Positions 1-9,173 of a stretch of 38,375 bases of DNA are shown in pieces (within the stretch, counting starts at the first letter, position 1; every line of letters starts with the position of its first letter). The DNA is taken from NCBI GenBank assembly GCA_002842345.1, contig PHCU01000035.1:1-38375 (forward strand), read 5' to 3'. Source of the DNA: Betaproteobacteria bacterium HGW-Betaproteobacteria-12 (GTDB lineage Bacteria > Pseudomonadota > Gammaproteobacteria > Burkholderiales > Rhodocyclaceae). The position numbers were made by a program, and so were the translations under genes. The notes under the pieces are model-generated. The model did no database searches, was not told the origin of the DNA, and was given only the letters and a program-made list of their open reading frames with translations.

Positions 1-1029
1 CGCAGTTTCCGGCCAGCCGCGCGGATTGGGCTTGACGCGCATGATGTCCTGGAACGTGCCGCGACCCATGACGCGGTTTTGATGCTGGCTCATGCTGCCT
101 TGAAGTTTTCTGGCGAGCGCCTGTTTCGTGCCGTCGATGGCAGTTAGCGCCGTGATCTGCAACTCCCGCTCGTCACCGTATTTCTTCAGCCAGCCGGCGG
201 CGTCGTTCCGGAATCCGTTCAGTTCATGCACGATGCCGAGGGTGTCCCACAGGGCGATGACATGCGGTGTCGCCTCCTTGCCGCGTTGCTGCATGTGCTT
301 GACGATGCTTTCTGCTTCGCCTTTGCGCAGGTTGAGCGGGTAACGGGTGCTCATCCGGTTGAGCAGATAGTTGCTGTGTCGGCCATTTTCTTCGCTAAAG
401 GGATTGGCCTGCGGGTCATAGGGGAGTTTCGCGAGGTCGAAATCCGGTGCGTATTCCAGCACGCCATTCAATGCGGCTGCTTCAGCCTTGGCACCATGGG
501 GATGTACGCTCCCTTTGGCCATCGCTGCCGGTTCAATCTTCTGCATACGGGCATCGCGCAGCGTTTTATTGTTCTGATACTCGGCGACGGTTTCCTTGCT
601 CCATTTGTGGTCACTGAAGGCGATCCAGGTCGTACCGCACTTTTCCGGCTTCTCGATGACGAGGTAGTGCATGGCCAGCGGGTTGTGGCCTTGGCGCTGG
701 CACTGAAAGGCCGGCGCGAAGGGCGGCACGGTTAGCTGGGTATCGGCCTGCTTGTGCAGACAACCGTCCGCCCAGACGGTGTAGCACTCCCATTGGTTTG
801 AACCACGGGCATTCTTGCTGTAGAAGAGGTAGAGGTAGCCTTCGCGCATGATGCGCAGAGCATAGGCAAGGTCTTCGCCGAGGGCTACGTCCTTGACCCG
901 CTCGCCGCTCGCCCAGCCGGGCGTGCCGGGTTTGACATCCTTGGGAACGACGGCGTAGCGCACAGGCATGAGCGGCAGGCCGGTGGATTTGCATTGGTCG
1001 CAGGTGCCGGGAGTCTTGGTGGCGGCCAT
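1..1029 (-). CDS. VasX / BTH_I2691-family T6SS effector, N-terminal part (cut by left edge)
   Basis: The frame is open from an ATG at 1029 to the window edge, giving 343 residues without a stop. The N-terminus has the paired-cysteine motif C-x-x-C followed by GLPLMPVRYAVVP (about residues 10-30), which is characteristic of the VasX N-terminal region found in large T6SS effectors that form pores in target membranes. A ribosome site AGGA lies 7 bases before the ATG. The gene starts 9 bases after the DUF4123 chaperone gene and is the last readable member of a vgrG-DUF4123-effector module, the same order as vgrG-vasW-vasX in Vibrio cholerae. The toxic C-terminal domain and any immunity gene lie beyond the edge, so the killing mechanism cannot be read here. 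Confidence 0.8.
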   Translation of the reverse strand, partial: MAATKTPGTCDQCKSTGLPLMPVRYAVVPKDVKPGTPGWASGERVKDVALGEDLAYALRIMREGYLYLFYSKNARGSNQWECYTVWADGCLHKQADTQLTVPPFAPAFQCQRQGHNPLAMHYLVIEKPEKCGTTWIAFSDHKWSKETVAEYQNNKTLRDARMQKIEPAAMAKGSVHPHGAKAEAAALNGVLEYAPDFDLAKLPYDPQANPFSEENGRHSNYLLNRMSTRYPLNLRKGEAESIVKHMQQRGKEATPHVIALWDTLGIVHELNGFRNDAAGWLKKYGDERELQITALTAIDGTKQALARKLQGSMSQHQNRVMGRGTFQDIMRVKPNPRGWPETA

Positions 1030-1038
1030 GGGGGTGTC

Positions 1039-1989
1039 CTATTGTTTCGGAGATTGTCGGGTGACTGGATTGGCACTGTCCTGGCGGATGCGCGCCCAAT
1101 CTTCAGCGCTCAGGTCATCGACGAGCGCAGTGAAATGATCATCTGGCGCTCGTTGAGCAAGGCGTTCTGCCACCAGCGGATGGGTATCGAAATCGGCGTG
1201 AACAGTCAGGGCAAGGCGAGCAAAGGTGCGCTGGTCCTGAAAGTCGCTGAAGCCGAGTTGCCGGGCCCTGCGCAATGCGGCCAAGGCGTCGTCGCGCAAG
1301 GCGTCGAGCCGTTCGCTGCGCAATGGTGACAGGTCGATTTCGCGCAGTACAGCATTGAGCGGGGCAATGGATTCGATGCCTCGCCATTGCTCGCCATCAA
1401 GATCGAGCGTTTGGCGGGTGGCTGGTTGTCTAGCGCCGAACCGCAGCCAGTGCCCGGCGGGATCGAGCACGCGGAAAGCGTTGATCGGACCGAGCAAGCT
1501 TGCTTGCTGCTCCGTCGTCAACAGCGGCCAGAGCGCCCACAGTACGGCGGGGTCATGCCAGCGCAGCAAACGCTGACGGGCTTCGCCATGCGTTTGGATC
1601 ATCTGCGTTGCGATGTATCGGGCCAACGCCTTGCCATCGGCAGCGCTCTCCAGCCAGCCGCATATCCGGCGTCCGCTGCCTTGGGCCAGCCTTTCGGGAG
1701 CCAACTCAGCGAGCGCTTCGCGCAGGCTTTGCCAGATCAGATCATGATCGCTTGCCGTGGCGGGATCGAACGCAAACAGCAGTGGCATTAACGAGGGGTC
1801 GGGGTCGCCCGTGCCTTGAGCGCGAAAGAAAGGGCGCTCGACCAGCAGGCATCCCAGTGGCGATTCCTCAAGAATTGGCCGGAGAACGGGATCCAGCAGT
1901 AGCCAGCAGCGGCCTTTAGCTGAAACGAGTTCGCGATGTAGCGCGTCGTTGAGTGCGCCAACGCGTGCGTCGATTGCAGTGTCGTCCAT
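1039..1989 (-). CDS. DUF4123 T6SS effector chaperone (VasW/Tec-like)
   Basis: A 316-residue protein of the DUF4123 type, an adaptor family that loads a cognate effector onto VgrG in the cytoplasm. The domain occupies roughly residues 20-150, with the typical early 'WLLLDP' strand and a later ERPFF segment. I chose the ATG at 1989 because GAGGTG lies 8 bases upstream; a longer reading from a TTG at 2016 would overlap vgrG. The gene lies 13 bases after vgrG and 9 bases before the VasX-like gene, so it is very probably the dedicated chaperone for that effector. The C-terminal half (about 160-316) is not recognisable by eye and may be the effector-specific part. Confidence 0.8.
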   Translation of the reverse strand: MDDTAIDARVGALNDALHRELVSAKGRCWLLLDPVLRPILEESPLGCLLVERPFFRAQGTGDPDPSLMPLLFAFDPATASDHDLIWQSLREALAELAPERLAQGSGRRICGWLESAADGKALARYIATQMIQTHGEARQRLLRWHDPAVLWALWPLLTTEQQASLLGPINAFRVLDPAGHWLRFGARQPATRQTLDLDGEQWRGIESIAPLNAVLREIDLSPLRSERLDALRDDALAALRRARQLGFSDFQDQRTFARLALTVHADFDTHPLVAERLAQRAPDDHFTALVDDLSAEDWARIRQDSANPVTRQSPKQ

Positions 1990-2002
1990 GAACGAATACA
2001 CC

Positions 2003-4816
2003 TCAGCCGAGATCAACCGACGCTGATTGATCAGCCGCAGCCTGTTTCATCGACGAGGCACACCCCTTCACATCCCCCACCGTCGGCAAACTCGCACTAC
2101 TCGAACTGCTCTTCGCCCCGGTCCAATCCTTCTTGCTGGCCTTGAACTCCACCTTTCCCGGTGCATGCAGTTCGATATTGCCGCCTTCGATCTTTAGGTA
2201 GGCGCCCTGGGCTGTGGCAAGGATCTTCTGTTTGGCGCTGGCTGAAATCCTGGCGTGCGTGCTGGCGATCGTCACCTTTTTGTCGGCGGCGGCCAGCGTC
2301 TTGCCGCTCTGGCTTTGCAGGCTGACGATGCCGCTGGCGGCGTGCAGGTGGATGCCGGTTTCGCTGTTCGGTTTGTTCCGGTTGCCGGCCTTGCCAATGG
2401 TGAAGACGGCGATGCCATCCTTGACGGCCAGACTGTGGTTGCCCTGGGCGAGCAGGTTGCTGTCTTGGCCGCTGGCGATGACCAGGCTCTTGCCGGCGAC
2501 AAGGACGTGGTTATTTGGGGTGAGCTGGGCGATGCCGCCAGGGGCCGAGACCTGGAGGCGCGGTTCGGACCAGGCCGGGATGCTGCCGGTGCCGCCGCCG
2601 GTGGTTTTGATGTGGCCGCTGCCGGCGGCGGTGGCGCCGCGGCTGGCGGTGCTTTTCATGACCTCGAGGGCGTGTTGCAGGCCCTGGCTGACGGGGAGCT
2701 GGTCGGCCCCCGGGTCGCCCTTGAGGGCGGCGTTCTGTTTGGCGGCGACATCGGCCAGGCTGTTGCTCAGGCTGTGGGCGTTTTCCGTACGGGCAATGGG
2801 TTCGCGGCTGTCGAGCTGGCTGCTGCTGGCGTTGGTACGGGCGTCGGCACTCAACAGCAGGCCGCTGCCAGCGCGGATGGCGGCGGCGGCCTGGGTGGCG
2901 AGCTCGCCGCCGTGGCCGCGGTCGGCTTGCCGGGCATTGTCGCTTTGTTGCTTGAGGTGGCCGAGTTGCAGATGACTGCAGTATTCGGTGCTGGTGAGTT
3001 CGATACGGCTTTCGCCGGCGGTGTCGTCGAAGACGAGCTGGTTGTAGCCGCCCTGGCCGCTGCGCGTGCTGTTGAGTTGCTGGCTCTTGATCCCGGAGAG
3101 GCTGGCGCCGTGGGTGTGGGCGGTGGCCTCCTGGCCGGCGAAGAAGGCCGGGGCGTTGGCGCTGGCTTGCATGGTGCCGCTGGCGATGCGATTACCCTGT
3201 GCGTCATCGCCCCCTTGGCCGTTGTAGACGGTGCCGACGACGACGGGCCGGTCGATATTGCCGTTCTGGAAGGCGACGAGGACTTCCTGGCCGGGACGCG
3301 GGGTGAGGTGGCCACCCCAGTTGGCGCCGGCAACCGGGGTCATGACGCGTAGCCAGACGCCGAGGCGGTGGTCGGCCGGGGCGTTGTCGTCGCCGGCCGG
3401 GTGGGTACTACGGCTGGCGGCCTGGGCACCGCGTTGCCAGGGAAACTGGAGGCGGATGCGGCCGTCGCGGTCGGTGTGGGTGGCGGCGCCATCGCCAACG
3501 ACGATGCCTGTGAGCATGCCGCTGCCGGTCGGGCGGGGGTGGATGTGCCGGCCATCGGCGTCGGCCATCAGCGGGCGCCAGGGGATGGCGGCGCGGATGG
3601 CGACGAGTTCGTTGCGGTAGAAGTCGGCGGTGGTCATCGGGGCAAGCCGGCCGGGGGCGAGCGATGGCATGTCAGCGAGAGCCTCGCCCAGGGCGGTTTC
3701 GCTGAGGGCGTTGCGGGCCTGATGACGGACAGCAGTGATCAGGAAGCGGCCCGCTTCGACGGGAGCGCCCGAGGCGGCGTCGTGGTCGTGTTCCGGGTGC
3801 TCGGCCAGGGTGAAGCAAGTACCCGGGGTGGCGGTGCGCACCGTGCCTTCGCCGATGAATAGTTTCTGGTGGGCGTCGATGGCCTGGCGTTGGTTGCTCA
3901 GCATGCGTTCGCCGTGGGTGCCGCTTTGCCAGGCGTACTGACCGGGGTCGTGCCAGGCGACGGTACGCGGCAGGGGGCCGGATTCAATGGCGCTGGCGGC
4001 GCTTTGCGGGCGGCTACAGCGGCTGCGGTAGTCCCAGCTGCTGGCATGTGATTCGCCGGTGTCGATCTGGCGCCGGCCGTACCAGCGGTCGAGGCTGTCT
4101 TCGGCAAGGGTAGCGCCGGACTGGGTGTAGCGAATGCGCGGATGGCGGTTGTCCGGGAAGGCGCCGTTGTGATCGGCAATGACCAGCCGGTGGCTGCCGA
4201 GTTGCTCGTCGTCGGCCGACTGGTGCTCGAACCAGCAGAACAGGCCTTCTTCGGCGAGCAGGCGCTTGAGGAAGGCGAGATTGCTCTCCTGGTATTGCAC
4301 GGTCATGCCGCGCTTGGGATAGACCGCGCTGTCCACCAGATCCCAGCGCCAGTCGACCACCAGCTTGCCCTGACCGCGCCAGTCGGCGAGCAGTTCGTCG
4401 ACGATGTCGATGACGCTTTTGTCCTGGAAGAGGTAGTTGTCGTAACGATGGCCGAGGAAGCTGAGCCAGGGTTCGATCAGCAGGCGGTAGCGGGCAAAGC
4501 CGCCATTGGCGCCCAGGCGGACAATCTTGGTGATGTGGCCGTGAAAGGGCCGCGGCTCGCGGCGCGCGAAGGCGGTTTGCAGCTCCAGGCGAGCCGGTTG
4601 GCCGAGCAACGCGGTCAGCGACTGGTGGGCGTTGCTGCTGAGCGCGGTCAGTTCGATGCGAAAGCCGGCATGCGCAGCGACCGGTCCGAGCGCTTCGTCG
4701 ATGCGCGCCGTTTCGGCCAGCAGTGCGTCGGCGCCAAGCGGCGTGCTCAGGCTCAGCAGCCGGGCATGCTGGCGCCAGCCGGCAGCGCCCCCCACGAGGT
4801 CAAGGATGTTGTTCAT
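2003..4816 (-). CDS. vgrG: VgrG spike protein (TssI) with DUF2345 tail
   Basis: A 937-residue VgrG, the trimeric puncturing tip of the T6SS tube. The order is a gp27-like base (about 1-420, including YPKRGMTVQYQESNLAFLKRLL and LFCWFEH), a gp5-like OB fold (about 440-560, with WLRVMTPVAGANWGG, RPGQEVLVAF and DRPVVVGTVYN), then a long repetitive beta-needle with a DUF2345-type region rich in I-x-L-x-A repeats (about 650-900). No extra enzymatic domain follows; the end is a Ser-rich tail. The start is ATG 4816; a TTG at 4825 is also in frame and neither has a good ribosome site. The DUF4123 chaperone and VasX-like effector follow directly, so this spike probably carries that effector. Confidence 0.93.
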   Translation of the reverse strand: MNNILDLVGGAAGWRQHARLLSLSTPLGADALLAETARIDEALGPVAAHAGFRIELTALSSNAHQSLTALLGQPARLELQTAFARREPRPFHGHITKIVRLGANGGFARYRLLIEPWLSFLGHRYDNYLFQDKSVIDIVDELLADWRGQGKLVVDWRWDLVDSAVYPKRGMTVQYQESNLAFLKRLLAEEGLFCWFEHQSADDEQLGSHRLVIADHNGAFPDNRHPRIRYTQSGATLAEDSLDRWYGRRQIDTGESHASSWDYRSRCSRPQSAASAIESGPLPRTVAWHDPGQYAWQSGTHGERMLSNQRQAIDAHQKLFIGEGTVRTATPGTCFTLAEHPEHDHDAASGAPVEAGRFLITAVRHQARNALSETALGEALADMPSLAPGRLAPMTTADFYRNELVAIRAAIPWRPLMADADGRHIHPRPTGSGMLTGIVVGDGAATHTDRDGRIRLQFPWQRGAQAASRSTHPAGDDNAPADHRLGVWLRVMTPVAGANWGGHLTPRPGQEVLVAFQNGNIDRPVVVGTVYNGQGGDDAQGNRIASGTMQASANAPAFFAGQEATAHTHGASLSGIKSQQLNSTRSGQGGYNQLVFDDTAGESRIELTSTEYCSHLQLGHLKQQSDNARQADRGHGGELATQAAAAIRAGSGLLLSADARTNASSSQLDSREPIARTENAHSLSNSLADVAAKQNAALKGDPGADQLPVSQGLQHALEVMKSTASRGATAAGSGHIKTTGGGTGSIPAWSEPRLQVSAPGGIAQLTPNNHVLVAGKSLVIASGQDSNLLAQGNHSLAVKDGIAVFTIGKAGNRNKPNSETGIHLHAASGIVSLQSQSGKTLAAADKKVTIASTHARISASAKQKILATAQGAYLKIEGGNIELHAPGKVEFKASKKDWTGAKSSSSSASLPTVGDVKGCASSMKQAAADQSASVDLG

Positions 4817-4903
4817 TTCGTACAATCAACTGAGGTTTGTCATCGCTTGGTGTGTCGACTTGATCGTCAGAGCGGCTGTCTTGGCACGCACGGCCCGTGA
4901 TGT

Positions 4904-5371
4904 TCAGGCGATCTCCCAGAAATGGACCGCCCGGGGATGCAAGGCTTCGGCCGCGACACAGTGAGGCGCGGCATTTTTCCCGTCGAGCAGGGCAATGCTG
5001 CCCCCCGCCGGGCCGGTACCCTGGATGAAGGCAACAATGCCGCGCCGGCCAAACAGCTGGTAGGCGACATCGGCCAGCCCCTTGGTCAGCGCCAGGTTTT
5101 CCGGTTCGCGATGCCGCGTGGCAAGCCATTCGGCAAGGCGGTTGGGTGCATTTTCCAGTTTGCGCCCGGTCAGGGGCCCGTTCTCGATCTTCAGCGGCCC
5201 GCTGAGTTGAACGCCGGCACTGATCAGCGCCAGGCTGGTCAGTACGGCACCGTTGCCGGCCCGCACCATGGCAGATTCCGAGCAACCGAGGGTTTCGCGC
5301 AGGGCGGCCGGTGTCATGCCATCGTAGTGGTGATAGGCGGTGGCCAGAGTGGCGTAGTTCAGGTTGAGCAT
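4904..5371 (-). CDS. Tae4-like protein, probably catalytically inactive
   Basis: A 155-residue protein I align by eye to the Tae4 peptidoglycan amidase effectors. Shared landmarks are the N-terminal Y-x-x-L-x-x-A-Y helix, a central N-G-A helix (40-42) where Tae4 has N-A-C-P with the catalytic Cys, the segment GRRGIVAFI (108-116) matching Tae4 G-K-K-G-I-I, then GGSIALLDG (123-131) where Tae4 has R-G-H-V-T-L-W-N-G with the catalytic His, and a terminal FWEI matching the usual L/F-W-x-L end. Thus Cys is replaced by Ala42 and His by Ser125. GGAG lies 8 bases before the ATG. It sits between clpV (29 bases upstream) and vgrG (87 bases downstream) with no Tai4-like immunity gene. Family assignment is moderate; an unrelated small T6SS protein remains possible. 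Confidence 0.5.
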   Translation of the reverse strand: MLNLNYATLATAYHHYDGMTPAALRETLGCSESAMVRAGNGAVLTSLALISAGVQLSGPLKIENGPLTGRKLENAPNRLAEWLATRHREPENLALTKGLADVAYQLFGRRGIVAFIQGTGPAGGSIALLDGKNAAPHCVAAEALHPRAVHFWEIA

Positions 5372-5400
5372 GCTGGGTTCTCCGAAATAGCGGCGGATGT

Positions 5401-8100
5401 TTACTTGATGGCGTACTTGAATTCACCGTTCTTGCCAGCGCCGACCTTGATGCGTTCGACACTGGCGGCTTCGGCCATGCGGGCGAGGACAACTTCGGCG
5501 ATCTCGGGAAGCAGGGTGCCGTTGAGGATGTGGTCAACGTTGCGGGCGCCGCTGTCGACTTCAGTGCAGCGGGCGAGCACGGCTTCGACGAGTTTGTCGT
5601 CCCAGTGGAATTCGGCCTTGTGGTTGGCGGCCACGCGGTCGCGGATGCGGCCGAGTTTGAGCTCGATGATCTTGACCAGCACGTCGTCCGCGATCGGGTA
5701 ATACGGCACCACTTTCATGCGGCCGAGGAAGGCCGGCTTGAAGGCCTTGAACAGCACCGGGCGCAGCGCATCGGCCAGCGCGTCGGCGGCGGGCAGTTCG
5801 GCCGCCGGCTTGTTGAGGCAGGCTTGCATGATCTGCGTGGAGCCGACGTTGCTGGTCAGGATGATCAGCGTATTGCGGAAGTCGATTTCGCGTCCTTCGG
5901 CGTCGTCGAGCACACCCTTGTCGAAGACCTGGAAGAAGAGTTCGAGGACATCCGGGTGGGCTTTCTCGACTTCGTCGAGGAGGACAACGCTGTACGGATT
6001 GCGGCGCACGGCTTCGGTCAGCACCCCGCCCTCGCCGTAACCGATGTAGCCCGGCGGCGAGCCCTTGAGGCCGGAAACGCTGTGCGCTTCCTGGTATTCG
6101 CTCATATTGATGGTGACCAGCTTGCGTTCGCCACCGTAGAGGATATCGGCCAGGGCCAGCGCCGATTCGGTCTTGCCAACGCCGGAGGGACCGACGAACA
6201 GGAAGACGCCCTTGGGCTTGCGCGGGTCCTCGAGATTGGCGCGGGCGGTGCGCACCCGCTGGGCGATGGCGTCGAGCGCGTGATCCTGACCGATGACCCG
6301 CTCCTGCAGCAGCGGTTTCAGGTTGAGCACGGTCTTGATTTCGTCCTTGACCATTTTGCCGAGCGGAATGCCGGTCCAGGCGGCGATGATTTCGGCGACG
6401 ACCATGCCGTCCACCTGCAGCGGCACCATCGGTGATTCGCCCTGGATGTCGCGCAGGCGGGCCAGGGTCTTGTCGAGTTCGCCGTCACTGGTGGTTTCAC
6501 CTTTCTTGCGGACTTTCGCTCTGGTCTTGGCGGGCACCGCCTCTGCCTGAACCTCGACACTCTCAAGCCGGCCGCGCAGCTCCAGGATGCGGCCGACCAG
6601 TTCTTTCTCTTCGGCAAAGCGGGCCTGGAAGATAGCCAGGGCGGATTCGCCGGCAGCGATTTGCGCCTTCAGCTCGCCGATCCGCGCCTCGTGCCGGGCA
6701 CCGCTGGCGGCTTCGCGTTGCAGCGCGACGAGTTCGGCGCGCTCGCGGACGATGCGCTTGTCGGCTTCGTCAATCAGTGCCGGCGTCGCGCTCTGGCCGA
6801 GCGCGACCTTGGCACAGGCGGTGTCGAGCACACCGATCGCCTTGTCCGGCAGTTGCCGGCCACTGATGTAGCGGTGCGAAAGGCGGACTGCTTCGGTGAC
6901 CGCCTCGTCCATCACGCGGATGGCGAAATGCTTTTCCATCAGCGGCACCATGCCGCGCAGCATGGCGGCGGCCAGCGACTCGCTGGGTTCTTCGACCTTG
7001 ACGACCTGAAAGCGGCGGGCGATCGCTGCATCCTTCTCGAAATATTTCTTGTATTCGGCCCAGGTGGTGGCCGCGATGGTGCGCAGTTCGCCGCGGGCCA
7101 GCGCCGGCTTCAGCAGGTTGGCGGCATCGTTCTGGCCGGACTGGCCGCCGGCACCGATCATGGTGTGCGCTTCGTCGATGAACAGGATGATCGGCTTCGG
7201 GCTTTTCTTGACTTCGTCGATGACGTTTTTCAGGCGGTTCTCGAATTCGCCCTTGACGCTGGCGCCGGCCTGCAGCAGCCCCATGTCGAGCGTGTGCAGA
7301 TCGACGCCGAGCAACGGTGGCGGCACGTCGGCGGCGGCGATGCGCAGGGCGAGACCTTCGACGACGGCGGTCTTGCCGACGCCGGCCTCACCGGTGAGGA
7401 TCGGGTTGTTCTGCCGACGGCGCATCAGGATGTCGATGACCTGACGGATTTCGCCATCCCGGCCGATCACCGGGTCGACCTTGCCGTCGCGGGCGCGCTG
7501 CGTCAGGTTGGTGGTGAACTGATCGAGCGCCGGGGTCTTGCCGGCTTGCGGCGTCGCCTGCTCAAGCGGATCGCCGCCCTCCTCCGCAGCACCGGGCGGA
7601 CTGCCCAGACCGGCGACTTCGGCAGCTTCGGCCGAGCCGTCGGTCATTTTTTCAAAATTGTGCTTGAGTTCCTCAAGCTTGACTTTGGCCAACAGCTTGG
7701 AGCCGCGACAGGCCAGTTGCGCCAACTCCGGCTCGGTGAGCAGTGCCAGCAGCAGGTGGCCGGAACGGATGCGCGGCAGCCGGGCGTCAAGCGAGGCGAT
7801 CAGCCAGGCCTGCTCGAAAAGTTTGGGAATGTGCGGGGAAAAGACCGGCGTGCGAGTATTGCCGTTCTTGAAGCGATCGACTTCCTGGTTCAGTTCGCGC
7901 TCGACACCGGTCGGACTGATGGCACAGCGGCGCAGGATGGTACTCAGATCACTGCCTGGCTGCTCCATCAACGCCAACAACAGATGTTCGAGGTCGACTT
8001 CGTAATTGCCGCGACCCATGCACAGGCTGGCGGCACGTTCGGCAGCCTGGCGGCAGGTGCTGTTCAATTTGCTGATCAGGGTTTTCAGGGAGGTGCTCAT
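5401..8100 (-). CDS. clpV: ClpV AAA+ ATPase (TssH), sheath recycling
   Basis: An 899-residue ClpB-class unfoldase that disassembles contracted TssB/TssC sheath. It has an N-terminal double Clp-N repeat (about 10-150), a linker, a first AAA+ domain with Walker A GEAGVGKT (237-244) and Walker B ILFIDEAHT, a middle coiled coil (about 430-540) and a second AAA+ domain with Walker A GPSGVGKT and VVLLDEVEKAHP. The ATG at 8100 begins MSTSLKTLISKLN, the normal ClpV start; the open frame continues 100 codons further up but that stretch lies inside tssG and shows no homology. It starts 8 bases after the tssG stop. Confidence 0.96.
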   Translation of the reverse strand: MSTSLKTLISKLNSTCRQAAERAASLCMGRGNYEVDLEHLLLALMEQPGSDLSTILRRCAISPTGVERELNQEVDRFKNGNTRTPVFSPHIPKLFEQAWLIASLDARLPRIRSGHLLLALLTEPELAQLACRGSKLLAKVKLEELKHNFEKMTDGSAEAAEVAGLGSPPGAAEEGGDPLEQATPQAGKTPALDQFTTNLTQRARDGKVDPVIGRDGEIRQVIDILMRRRQNNPILTGEAGVGKTAVVEGLALRIAAADVPPPLLGVDLHTLDMGLLQAGASVKGEFENRLKNVIDEVKKSPKPIILFIDEAHTMIGAGGQSGQNDAANLLKPALARGELRTIAATTWAEYKKYFEKDAAIARRFQVVKVEEPSESLAAAMLRGMVPLMEKHFAIRVMDEAVTEAVRLSHRYISGRQLPDKAIGVLDTACAKVALGQSATPALIDEADKRIVRERAELVALQREAASGARHEARIGELKAQIAAGESALAIFQARFAEEKELVGRILELRGRLESVEVQAEAVPAKTRAKVRKKGETTSDGELDKTLARLRDIQGESPMVPLQVDGMVVAEIIAAWTGIPLGKMVKDEIKTVLNLKPLLQERVIGQDHALDAIAQRVRTARANLEDPRKPKGVFLFVGPSGVGKTESALALADILYGGERKLVTINMSEYQEAHSVSGLKGSPPGYIGYGEGGVLTEAVRRNPYSVVLLDEVEKAHPDVLELFFQVFDKGVLDDAEGREIDFRNTLIILTSNVGSTQIMQACLNKPAAELPAADALADALRPVLFKAFKPAFLGRMKVVPYYPIADDVLVKIIELKLGRIRDRVAANHKAEFHWDDKLVEAVLARCTEVDSGARNVDHILNGTLLPEIAEVVLARMAEAASVERIKVGAGKNGEFKYAIK

Positions 8101-8108
8101 GGCGTTCT

Positions 8109-9173
8109 TCAATGGATGGAATGGGTGAGATAACGGGTATCGCTGCGGTCGCGGCCTTCCGGCCGGGTCAGCAGGAAGCTGTCGTAGCCGAGGCGAGCGC
8201 CCTGCCCGGTGGCGAGCACCAGCGGTTTGACGTCGGTGGCGCGCAGAATGGGCCGGATTTCGTATTCGAACTGGCCACCGGTCGCCAGCGTCAATAGCTT
8301 CTCGAGAGCGGCCGCCACGTCGCCTCGGGGCAGAAAAGCCATATAGCGCGCATGGCTGAGCGGACCGATTTGGATCCGGATGCGCAGATTGCGCTGCCAC
8401 ACCCGCTCGCCGACCAGCACATTGCTGCCGAGCACCGCGTTGCTACCGCCCAGGGTCGAACGCTGCGCGCCCGGTACGACATACCAGCGCCCGACAAACT
8501 GCTCGACGATCACCGTCTCGCGAAAGTAGCCGCCGAGCGCGCGCGACAGGGTTTCGGCGGAAACCGGACGCTGGCGCAACAGACCGGCAAAATAAGCGAA
8601 CGATTCATCGTTGATCGCGCCGGGCGCTCGATTCAGACGTTCGCGCAAGGCGTCGAAGCCGAGACCTGTCAGCGAAAGGACGAGGGGCAGAAAGCGATTG
8701 CGCCGGTCCGTCTCGTACTGGACAGCCAGCTTGTACTTTTTCCAGGCCCGATAAAAGTGGCTGACCGCACGATTGCTGAAGAGATCGAGAAACGCCCGCC
8801 CCGAGGTATCGCGCTTGAAGCGTTCGCGGAGGATCACCTGTTCGGTGTAATGGATGGGCAGGGTTCCGTTGATCCCGAGCATGCCCATGAAGCGCGGCGT
8901 GATTTCAACCTGTTCCAGCTCGCCGGTTTCCTGCCCATCGGTATCCCGTCGATAGCGCGGCCGCATGGCTTCGACCTGACTGGGCGCAAATCCTAGAGCC
9001 AGGGAATTACGGAACCGGATGCGTTCGCCGACGCTGTCGACCGCATTCTTTCGCCCCTGATTGCGGAAAACCATCTCGTACAGGTGCACCAACTGAAAGA
9101 ACTCGTAGCGCTCCGGCTCCTGCAGGCTGTGTTCGACTAGCCCAGGATCGACTCGCCGTTGCGGGGTGCGCAT
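8109..9173 (-). CDS. tssG: T6SS baseplate protein TssG
   Basis: A 354-residue TssG, part of the TssE-F-G-K baseplate wedge on which the tube and sheath assemble. The N-terminal half carries the typical YEFFQLVHLYE segment and the (V/I)RFRNSLALGFAPSQV strand; the middle has F-x-G-M-L-G-x-N-G-x-L-P-x-x-Y-T. AGAGGA lies about 9 bases before the ATG at 9173. The start lies 37 bases inside the end of tssF, so the two are translationally coupled, as is common for this pair. Confidence 0.94.
   Translation of the reverse strand: MRTPQRRVDPGLVEHSLQEPERYEFFQLVHLYEMVFRNQGRKNAVDSVGERIRFRNSLALGFAPSQVEAMRPRYRRDTDGQETGELEQVEITPRFMGMLGINGTLPIHYTEQVILRERFKRDTSGRAFLDLFSNRAVSHFYRAWKKYKLAVQYETDRRNRFLPLVLSLTGLGFDALRERLNRAPGAINDESFAYFAGLLRQRPVSAETLSRALGGYFRETVIVEQFVGRWYVVPGAQRSTLGGSNAVLGSNVLVGERVWQRNLRIRIQIGPLSHARYMAFLPRGDVAAALEKLLTLATGGQFEYEIRPILRATDVKPLVLATGQGARLGYDSFLLTRPEGRDRSDTRYLTHSIH

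Noticed and set aside
2255-3352. 365-codon Gly/Ala-rich plus-strand frame over vgrG
   Set aside because: Its Gly/Ala/Val bias is what antisense reading of the repetitive vgrG needle produces; no start signal.
6661-8133. 490-codon open frame on the plus strand over clpV
   Set aside because: It is the antisense shadow of high-GC clpV coding sequence, with low-complexity residue use and no domain.
8101-8400. A 100-codon N-terminal extension of ClpV
   Set aside because: The extension lies entirely within tssG, while ClpV proteins begin at the MSTSLKTLI start.
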